Below, one piece after another: positions 1 to 8,142 of a stretch of DNA of 64,000 nt. A program made the position numbers and the translations under genes. The notes below the pieces were generated by a model. The model was not told the origin of the DNA, did no database searches, and saw nothing but the letters and a program-made list of their open reading frames with translations. The stretch's first letter is position 1. Every line of letters begins with the position of its first letter. The DNA comes from Hydrangea macrophylla (Eukaryota > Streptophyta > Magnoliopsida > Cornales > Hydrangeaceae): contig CM066994.1 of assembly GCA_033977485.1 (NCBI GenBank), positions 42,123,155 through 42,187,154 of the forward strand, read 5' to 3'.

Positions 1-817
1 TCTTCTCTTGGTAGACAGGTTGGAGGTTTTTCATCAACATTTGGATCTGGTCCTTCTCGGACGGCCTCTATACCATCTTAGCTGCTTTCCCCCTCCATAT
101 GCTCAAATATTTGGCAAACGATTCTTTGTTTCCCTGCCTAGTGGTCTCCAAATCTTGGACTGTGACATCCAGGTCTTGATTGTACTCATATTGCGCCATG
201 AATGCTTTGATCACTTCTTCCCAGACCCGGGTTTTGCTTGGCTCGAGAGTGAGGTACCAGGATAGGGCAGCTCCAGTAAAAGTCTGCTGAAATAAGACGG
301 CCAACATGGTAGTGCTCAGCCCGCTCGGTTGGAAAGCCCCGATACACATTCTTACGTGGTTGCGTGGATTTCCTGTTCCGTTAAACTTATCAAAAACTGG
401 CATTTTAAAACCAACAGGCAGCGTCTCGCGGACCCCATCGTACAGTCCTTCCAATTCCATCAAGTAAGTATCGACCCCTTGAGCTTTACGTATCACCCTT
501 TCCAGCTTCTCTATCTTTTCGGTCATTATCCTCTCTTTGTCAGTCTTATCCCTTTTTACTCTCTCCCTATCTGCTCTAGGAATCTCGACTCTTGGCATCT
601 CTGGGTCTTCGTACTAACCCTCTTCCCTAACTGGCGGATCGTTATTTGGTGGGTTCACGACTGGTGGTGGGCGTGCTATCGCTTCTATCATGACCATCAT
701 TCAGTTTATATTCTTAGCATATCACCTCATCTGTTCCGCTTGTTGTTCTACCAATGTTCTTAACTCTGCTACTTCTCCATCATTTCTTTCACCCGCCATT
801 TCACTGTCTTCTCTTCT
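1..817 (-). pseudogene. gag: A1 gag remnant
   Basis: Gag is the structural protein that packages element RNA. The conserved retrotransposon-gag block is in a 176-codon open stretch (68-598), with signatures such as FNGTGNPRNHVRM, LSWYLTLEP and KAFMAQYEYNQD. Upstream, in the same frame, a separate open stretch (722-940) contains a plausible start (MAGERNDGEV, near 799) and a Gln/Glu-rich coiled segment (LRTLVEQQAEQ). In-frame stops lie between them, one ending the first stretch at about 722. Another stop (TAG) at about 68-70 interrupts homology that clearly continues to base 1 (RPSEKDQIQM...). The gene is therefore dead in this copy. The left end lies outside the window. Confidence 0.75.
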
Positions 818-940
818 CCTTACTAACTTTGTAGTGGGACCTCTAAACCAAGTCGTACCTGAACTGGATGCTATCTTTACCCTACAAAAGAAAGATGTTT
901 TTTTTAAAACGACCCTTTTTATTTTCTTCATTTTTATCAA

Positions 941-1973
941 AATTTATCATATACACTTTGAAAGACTTTTGGTGGGATGTTCATATATCGCGCGATATAA
1001 TACATGTGTGCGTGTGTGCCTACTCTATATGCAGAAGAAAGAAAAATTCTAATCCTAATATATAAGCACATAAACACATAAGATCCTTATTCATGTCAAG
1101 TGCGCCAACTTCTCCTTTTATTGTGATCTCTACTACCCTCTCAAAGGTTGGGATATTAAAAAATTTTCGAAATTCATTTGAAAAGTATTTCTTTAGCTGA
1201 TGAGATCTAAAATGATTCTCAGGAATTTTGAATCCTTTATAAAAAATGAGGATGTGAGAACATATTTTAACAAAGTTTGTTTTGGAAATTTTAATCGAAA
1301 GGTAAACTCAAAAGATTTTTCGAAAGGGTGATCAAAAACATTGGGAAAGGATAGTAAAAATCTGTTTGCTTCCAAATATGGATTTAAAGTTTTTTGGGTA
1401 GGTGGATCACATGATCGGATTATCACCGTACTTTCCATGAATTCTGATATATACAAGGTCAATGATGTTTAGCTAAACATGATAGAAGAGATGTAATCTT
1501 ATAATCAAAATCCAACATATTCCCAAATGTTATGGGACATGAAGAGGAATTGCTCGAAAGTGATTAAGAGCTTACATGTCTCGTATTAAGTGAGCATCCT
1601 CATCATCTCAAGTAATCCCTTTCCGGGCATACAAAACTCCCTAGCATATAACCCTAATCAAGAATTGATTTTCCTAGGATTGAAAGGTTCTACAAAAATT
1701 ATCGTGCAAAGGCTGGGTTTTGGTCAAAGAAGGGACCTTGACACACACCGGATAGGATGCTTCATATACCAAATCATGGTACGAGATCAAGGGTGATCAC
1801 ATAGTCCCATGATAACTTGACCGACCGGGTTGCCCCGAGTCTCCAAGGTCATAGTTCCGTGCAATCGACTGGCGAGACATGCAAGTGCAATGCAACGGGC
1901 ATACAAAAATTAATTATTTTGATTAAAAGGATGCTTTCAAGTCTAATCCTCGAGTGAACCCAAAATCAGAATT
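941..1973 (-). other. A1 leader between PBS and gag, no supported gene
   Basis: AT-rich sequence with only short open frames, the longest 89 codons at 1193-1462 on the minus strand, with no recognisable domain. Tat/Ogre elements often carry an extra ORF upstream of gag. Nothing here is long or conserved enough to claim one, so I treat it as noncoding or decayed leader. Confidence 0.5.
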
Positions 1974-2023
1974 CTAGTCTGCGAAACCAAGGATTCTGGG
2001 TTCGATCCCCAGCAGAGTCGCCA
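1974..2023 (-). promoter_or_regulatory. A1 primer-binding site, extended to about 50 nt of tRNA-Arg-like sequence
   Basis: On the plus strand the bases next to the LTR read as the 3' part of a tRNA: an anticodon-loop-like segment (CTGCGAAACC), a T arm with a 5-bp stem around TTCGATC (CTGGG/CCCAG), the 3' acceptor strand AGAGTCG and a terminal CCA. Read on the element's sense strand this is the PBS (TGGCGACTCTGCTGGGGA), three bases from the LTR. It closely matches plant tRNA-Arg(ACG) as I remember it. A retrovirus-type PBS normally covers only about 18 nt, so the extra 30 nt of resemblance are unusual. It is not a tRNA gene, because the 5' half and matching 5' acceptor strand are absent. Confidence 0.75.
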
Positions 2024-4322
2024 GATTGTGGATATCGCAATTTTCTCTTACCCACAGCCTTTTTATTTTAAAGCGATATTTCAATTCAAAATGTAAAGAG
2101 TCGCCACTTAATTTTTAAAAGGAAAATTAAGAAACCATTTTAAAGCAAACTGATCGTTTAAGAAACCAGAGACTTTCTAGGTCCGGGGATTATGGAATGA
2201 GAGGGGAAGGAGCCTGGCGGACTAAAACACCCCCTCTCATCCTATCTCGCGATAGGCCTCTACTTGACATCCTTTTAACCGAATTAATAATCTAAGCGTG
2301 TCCACAACAAATACATATGTATAAATATACATCACAAAAGCAGGTCTAAATGGTGTAAGATTGCTAATGACAAAATATCATTCAAAAATCACATAATTTC
2401 GTTTAACAGGCAACATGGTATGCAATAGGGAACAAGGGAACTTACCCGAGATTCAGCCGCGATATTAAACGTGCAATGCATACAAAATGGAAGAAGATCC
2501 TAGAGAAAGAGTCTCTAATTCAAATGTACAAATAAAGCAAGACTTATTTCTAAGGTGTCGTTCATGGGGTCGAAAAATCAATAAAAATCAAGAAATTAAA
2601 ATAAACTAAAGAGGAGTTCAAGAAATCATACCTTGATAGCGCTACAAAACAAAGGAAACACATCATTGAACTCTTAAGTAACAAATCCTAACACAAGGTG
2701 AATTCTATTTACAAGTATCAATCTACAAAAACGAATGCACATGAACACATGAGTATGAATGAAATAAAGCTATGAACATTTCACTGATTTGGGCCATTTA
2801 GCCTCTGGTTTTAAGCTTAACTAATCACCATTAAAACATAGTTTAAGCCTTAGGTCATGGAAAGATCATTGGGACCATTGTTTGCAAGATATATCAAAAT
2901 CATGACAGAATTCTGAAAATTGCTGAGAGCAGATAAGAACTTTGAAGAAATAAAAATCATGCTTCATGTGGTTTGATCTTGATGATTTTTGGACATAAGA
3001 TGCCTCTGTGTGTCTAGTTTCCATCCCAAAAAGAAAATCAAAGTTTCGACGGTTAGATCTCTGGGAATTAGACAAACACTAGACATCACTCAGGGACTTA
3101 CAACTCTCTGTTCAGAGTTTTTGTATGATTTTCTAAAAATAGTAAAAAAAAAATCAGAAATGCTTCGGTCTTTTTAGGGTAGCTTTCTAACACATTAAAC
3201 TATCTAGAAAAATTTATCTTGGGCCAAGAACACTTGATTAAGGTTCTGATCTGCTTATTTCAAAAGAGTATTACTATTCTGAAACTCTGAACAGATTATA
3301 GTTGTTCCACAAAACCCTTGACCAAACCACCCTAAACGTGAAACTTCCTTAAAACAAAAATTGCAGTGGTAGAACTTTGAGTTATAAACACTTTGCCGTT
3401 GGTTTTATTCAATTCTAATGGTCTGATATTGAACTAAAAATCCTTGATCAAAGGTGGTCATTGAATTCACTGCACCGTTTGTTCAAGTTCAACTTAGTTA
3501 GTTAATTCCAACTACTAAACCATGAAGTTGGGCTTAATCCAAACTACTTTTCCTACCATTTGATGGTCATTGAAGACTAAAGACATACATGTTTATAGAT
3601 TTTGATGAAGTATGAAATGAACTTCACAAAATCCCAAAACAATAAACTCAAACTTATGGACAAAAGCTTGGATTCATATTATTACTCCTACCACTTGATG
3701 GTCATTGCAGATTAATAACACTTGAACTTATGGGTTTTAATGAAGTATAAGAAACTTCACAAAACCTCAAAATAATAAGCTCAAACTATGGATGAAGTTT
3801 GGACTCATTGACTCAACATACTAAAATCAACCTCAATCCCTTCATGAATCATAAGTTCACAAGAATGTTGCAGGATTCAAAACACAAAGATTCAAGTAAG
3901 GCATTGACAGTCTCATGAATCTAGGAAATAAACATAATCAAAGAAAAGGGACCAAGGTTTTATTTCAAGATTTATTTAAGCTTTAAACACTAAACCATTT
4001 TGATCCAAACTAATGAGATGAAAGCTCAATCACAATATATATGTGGTGTGTGATGAAATGAGGTGGGAAGAGAGGTTTTGAAAATGTGTAAAAGGTCCTA
4101 GGTATCTAGATATTGTGATTAAGCTACTAATAAACTAATTAGTTTAGAGTTTTATCTCTAAGTATCCTCAACTTCTTGGCTTCTATAAGACCTTCCAAGT
4201 GATGATCAAACTCTTCTTCCAACTTTAATACGCTTTCTTTATTTAGAAACTTTTGAAGGAGAATCAATATTGGGATGCTAACATTCTAATATTCCACCCT
4301 TTAATAATGGGATATACACCTT

Positions 4323-4333
4323 CTATATATAGG
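4323..4333 (-). promoter_or_regulatory. A1 LTR TATA box
   Basis: The sense strand reads CCTATATATAG here, about 100 bp downstream of the inverted-repeat array. A3 has the same box in the same place (about 60257-60267), and A2 has the variant CTTATATAAGG (about 35362-35372). Transcription would run toward lower coordinates, into R-U5, the PBS and gag. Confidence 0.5.
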
Positions 4334-4436
4334 CAATCATTAGGGGGTCTTTTTGGGAAATTCGCAGCCAAAACCCTAATTCCCGCCGCCTTATGATGGT
4401 ATAAATCGACCTAATTTTGGACAGACTGTCACAAAA

Positions 4437-4711
4437 ATGCGGCACTCCCTGGAGATGGAAGCAGCACTCACTGAATGCCAGAACGGCACTCAGTGAACGC
4501 CGGCGCGGCATTCTCTGAATGCCGAAATGACACTCATGGAATGCCGCGGACAAGTCCATGGACTGCCGTCTTTTTCAGAATTTTCAAATGTAGCGGCACT
4601 TGAAGCATTTTAGCGGCAGTTAATGGATGCCGGTGCGGCTCTCCCTGAATGCTGTTCAAGTAGTTAGGGAGTGCCGCAACGGCAGCCCTTGGCTGCCACA
4701 AGTCTGCCTAA
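4437..4711. repeat. Array of CGGCA-TC...GA-TGCCG inverted repeats in A1 LTR
   Basis: About ten copies of a short, often self-complementary motif spaced roughly 25-30 bp apart. The best example is CGGCATTCTCTGAATGCCG (8-bp arms, 3-nt loop). Others are diverged, such as CGGCACTCAGTGAACGCCG. The array sits in U3, immediately upstream of the TATA box in the sense direction, and recurs in the A2 and A3 LTRs. Confidence 0.75.
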
Positions 4712-4893
4712 GTACTGTTTTGCCTCAATTTTCCTCTTTCTTTCTTTTTTTTGCTTTTTGTTTAGGTTAGAGAGTCTTTCGAAGAGTTTGAATCATCTTT
4801 GGAAGTCCTAGGTTGGCCGGACATTGTCATCATCGGGTCTTGGAGGTATCACTCCCCATAACTCGACGTTTGGTCAAAATTGGGGTGTCTACA

Positions 4894-5103
4894 CTTGTCA
4901 CTGTTATAACAGTGACAAAAAAAAACTACACCAACTTGGCCGAATTGTCACATCATTTGTCACTGTTTTAATTCTTGGCAAAAAAATAAAATAAAGTTGT
5001 GTCGTTTATAATAGTGACATGGTTTGCACACACAAGGATTTGTGTAATTTTCTAATACTTTGTTAGTTATACCATGTGCAGTCATCTAGTGTAAGTGTTA
5101 AAT
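4894..5103. repeat. 210-bp flank shared with 23187-23397, with a perfect 22-bp palindrome
   Basis: This stretch lies between A1 and the F1 LTR and is nearly identical to 23187-23397, which lies in front of the F2 LTR. It starts with a perfect 22-bp palindrome at 4896-4917 (each arm TGTCACTGTTA or its complement). Partial copies of the GTCACTGTT half-site recur around 4958 and 5010. It may be part of an unidentified DNA transposon. There is no open reading frame of note. Confidence 0.7.
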
Positions 5104-6820
5104 TGTGGATTATTTTGTGGGTTATATACTTTTGTGGGTGGTTTAGTTAATTGGGTTATAATATTTATTGTTTGGACCTTTTAATTTAAAACCAAACAAA
5201 GCTTATTTTAGGCCATGGGCCTCTTTATTTCCAAAATCCAAACCCATACTAAAAGTTTGAAGTGACACATATCCCACATTGCTAATTTACAAGACATTTC
5301 AACATCTTATATATGTTTTACTTTCATAAGCTAGTAAGCTTGTGTTAGGGAAATGCTTTGTCACGCATGCGCAAGGGGGGTACAAATCTTGAATTCGGAC
5401 CGTTCAATTTAGCTTGAAAATAGTGACTTGCACGAGTGTATCCCGCAGAGTCGAATTGTACTCTTGTCACGCCCTGGAACGGCAAAAATAGAGAAAAATA
5501 AATTTCCTTTTTGGGTCCAAAGGCAGCGACGGGTGAAGTCACATGATTGTCCACACCACGCAGTACTAAGCAACAAGAAGTAATAGTGTAACAACAATGA
5601 AGTCTAGGTTCTGATCTCAACGTAACATAAGGTCAACAGAAGTTACTAACTATTACATATCAGAGTCTCGAATCAAATATAAGGCAGCGGAAGTACAAAT
5701 GTCAAGGCAACATATGCCTGACTACAAAAAGGGTTCTAAAATGGTAAAGACAATTAGCTACAATTCTAGTCTAGTCTTCAGTTGGCATAAAGGTAATCCT
5801 CGGCGTAGTAGTCTTCTTCAGTCTGACCTCCGTCGGGGAAATCCTCCACAGGGACTCCGTCACCGTTATAGTAGTCCTCTCCTGCAGGCCCTTCACCTGT
5901 ATAGTCATAACCAGGGTGCGCTGGAACGTAGAAATGTCCAGCGGCATAAACGCCGTCAGCTAAATGAAAGCTGAGTGAGTTAAATACTAACAGGGTATCG
6001 ACTATTGAAGTTATTACAAGTTATAATCCGCAACAAGTTAGAGTTCTGTAAGGGTAACTTCTTTACATTAAACCGATGATCCGATTACTAATGTTTTACT
6101 TATATAAAACCGATAACACGTCTAGATAGGGGAACAGACTCGACAGTAGTTCAACTCTATAACACACCATTGCTCATCCACCGCTTTTAAGAACATATGC
6201 ACAGTCCACCGCATGTCATGGATACCACGTTAGTCCATCCCCCGCTTTTAAGAACATATGCACAGTCCACCGCATGTCAGGGATATAACGCTTTAAACAA
6301 CAGTACATCATTCTATGCCACGACTTAGCGACGTCTACTAGTGATCACGGTCCACCGCATGTCATAGACACCTTCATCTGTCTACCGCTTTTAAGAACAT
6401 ATGATTAGATCATCTGGCTATCTTAGGGCAAATGGTCCGGTTCACCGCAAGTCATAGACACCTTCGTCTGTCTACCGCTTTTAAGAACATATGATCGACC
6501 AAAGCCTGCCCACGCAAATTTCCCGAATCTTAGCAAACCTACTTAAGTTCGACTCTATCACCGATACATGACAATCCCAATGTGGCCTGACTACTCTGAA
6601 TGAAATAAACGTTAACTCAAAAGGATTCACGACTATTCCGTTATCTAACGTCATAAACATTATTCATTAATCTTGTTATTACTGTGATCCTACGCCGCAT
6701 TAATTCATTATCATGTCTGTATTATAATAATAAAGCATGCTGGGAAATACTGAACAGTAAATAAACAACTAAACAATTATTACATTTATTTAAACAAGTA
6801 AAACAGTAAACTGTAACTGC

Positions 6821-7030
6821 CAATCGATTGGTATAGATGTCAATCGATTGGTATAAAAGTGGCATCAATCGATTGGAAGAAGGTTCAATCAATTGGTATA
6901 AAAGTAGTGTCAATCGATTGATCAAAGATTCAATCGATTGGATCACAATCCATGTCAATCGATTGCATAAAGATTCAATCGATTGGAACATGAAAGATGT
7001 CAATCGATTGATATAGATGTCAATCGATTG
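6821..7030. repeat. CAATCGATTG palindrome array 1, B 3' LTR
   Basis: Ten copies of the 10-bp palindrome CAATCGATTG (the fourth is CAATCAATTG) start at 6821, 6841, 6866, 6886, 6911, 6931, 6956, 6976, 7001 and 7021. The spacings alternate exactly 20, 25, 20, 25 and so on, giving a 45-bp double unit. In the sense direction the array is downstream of the TATA-like box, so it is probably transcribed. Confidence 0.9.
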
Positions 7031-7517
7031 ACACTTCGTCTTCTTCACAGAGAAGACTGCCCAGCAACATATAAACGGGAATACATGATTTCTCTTTCAT
7101 TTCTTCATTCAAACATGTCATAACATCAATGTAAGGCTACCAAGTGAGTTTAGAACTCACTTTAGACGTTAAGGGCGTGTTTGGTTGTGTTTTGAAGCTT
7201 GAGCTTCAATGGTGGCTCCTCCCTCTCTCCTCTAGTTCTCTGTCTTCTCTCTTCTCCTTCTCCTTCTCTTCTTCTTCTTTCTGGTCTTCTCTTTCTTTCT
7301 TCTTGTCTCAGTCCATCTCTCTGTGTGTGTGTAAGTATATGTATATATGTGAGTATATATATATGAGTCTATATATATAACACACACAAAACCCTCCCTC
7401 TCACTCTCTTTGATTTTTCTAAAGAGAAAAACGCAAGAAAAGGGCTGGTATATATAGAGAGGGAGTGTTCACGTGGCCTCCCCTCAGCCAGAGCAAAAGA
7501 ATCTGCCCAGCTGCCTC

Positions 7518-7629
7518 CAATCGATTGACATAAGTGTCAATCGATTGATAAAATCAATTGATTGATATAAAGTTCAATCGATTGGTATCCAAAGTAAGGC
7601 AATCGATTGGAAAACTTGTCAATCGATTG
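7518..7629. repeat. CAATCGATTG palindrome array 2, B 3' LTR
   Basis: Six copies start at 7518, 7538, 7555, 7575, 7600 and 7620; the third is CAATTGATTG. In the sense direction the array lies about 55-170 bp upstream of the TATA-like box at 7450-7461, where promoter-proximal binding sites would be expected. Confidence 0.85.
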
Positions 7630-7782
7630 GTATCCAAATTATACCAAGGTAAGGCCAAGCTCAAACAAGTATTAAAAGAAGCATACAGGGTCTTATTCAC
7701 ATAATATATTACAAAAATACAGGGTATTACATCATCCACCACTCATAAAAGATTTCGTCCCCGAAATTCGAAATAAAGTGGG

Positions 7783-8142
7783 TTAAAACAAAAATGGAAA
7801 TTTCTCTCGCATCTCCGACTCCAATTCCCATGAAGCTTCTCCTTCGTCGTGGTGCTTCCACTGAACCTTCACTAGCGGAATATCCTTGTTTCTGAGCTTC
7901 TTCACTCCTCGGTCTAGAATACGCACTGGTCCTTCATTGTATGTCACGTTCTCGTTCACCTCGATATCTTCAAAACTGATCTCGTGCGTTGGGTTGTGGG
8001 CACATTTCCTCAACATGCTGATGTGGAAAACGTTGTGCACTCCTGACATCTTTGGCGGCAACGCAAGTCGATAAGCAACCTTCCCAACACGTTCTAGGAT
8101 CTCGAACGGTCCGATGAATCGCGGCGATAGCTTGCCTTTCTT
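7783..8142 (-). pseudogene. B pol C-terminal tail with chromodomain-like region, cut off by a nonsense codon
   Basis: Continues in the same frame directly after the TAG at 8143-8145. It carries the end of the integrase (KGKLSPRFIGPFE, VFHISMLRK) and a C-terminal block VRILDRGVKKLRNKDIPLVK...WKHHDEGEASWE, which resembles the divergent chromodomain of Tekay/Del-type plant chromoviruses. That domain is thought to tether integration to chromatin marks. A single-base nonsense change separates it from the rest of pol; no other frame break is needed. A methionine at 8061 opens the last 92 codons, but this is unlikely to be a real start. Confidence 0.75.

Larger units (their letters stand above)
1..4893 (-). 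mobile_element. A1: Tat/Ogre-type Ty3/gypsy retrotransposon, left part cut off by the window edge
   Basis: Read on the minus strand this is the 5' part of an LTR retrotransposon: 5' LTR (2027-4893), tRNA-type primer-binding site, about 1.1 kb of leader, then the start of gag running off the left edge. The same LTR occurs twice more in the window (A2 at 23831-35917 and A3 at 57807-60808). The gag resembles Tat/Ogre-clade gags as I know them, and the PBS suits an Arg tRNA, as reported for Ogre elements. The right border abuts a flank whose uninterrupted copy is at 23187-23397, so the insertion point is after the bases matching ...CACTA. The expected 5-bp TSD would be CTTGT, but its left copy is outside the window. 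Clade assignment is moderate because no reverse transcriptase is visible. Confidence 0.8.
2027..4893 (-). repeat. A1 5' LTR (2,867 bp)
   Basis: Plus-strand ends are TGTGGATATC...GGTGTCTACA; on the sense (minus) strand it runs TGTAGACACC...GATATCCACA. It is followed on the sense strand by the PBS, so this is the 5' LTR. The same ends and internal sequence recur at 23831-35917 and 57807-60808. It contains a TATA box and an array of short inverted repeats near its sense 5' end, annotated separately. Confidence 0.85.
5465..7731 (-). repeat. B 3' LTR (2,267 bp)
   Basis: Plus-strand ends are TGTCACGCCC...GGGTATTACA. It pairs with 13757-15986 across its whole length. It includes four repeats of a module containing CCGCTTTTAAGAACATATG (starting near 6181, 6242, 6384 and 6475), each near a CACCGCATGTCAT-type motif, two CAATCGATTG arrays, CT-rich microsatellites around 7220-7320, and a TATA-like box at about 7450-7461. 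Confidence 0.9.

Noticed and set aside
1974..2023. tRNA gene (Arg)
   Set aside because: Only the 3' half is present, with the encoded CCA, directly beside an LTR; it is a primer-binding site.
4894..4917. Rho-independent terminator
   Set aside because: It is a perfect AT-rich palindrome followed by A residues in a plant repeat; bacterial terminators do not apply.
5699..5974. 91-codon plus-strand ORF repeated at 13991-14266
   Set aside because: Present twice only because it lies in the two LTRs of B; antisense to the element and without domain.
6821..7030. CRISPR-like array of regularly spaced short repeats
   Set aside because: Repeats are 10-bp palindromes with 10-15 bp spacers inside a plant LTR, found in both LTRs; there are no cas genes and the sizes are wrong.
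6722..7048. 108-codon minus-strand ORF with periodic NRLT/QSIES motifs
   Set aside because: Periodicity is the CAATCGATTG array translated; it lies in the LTR.
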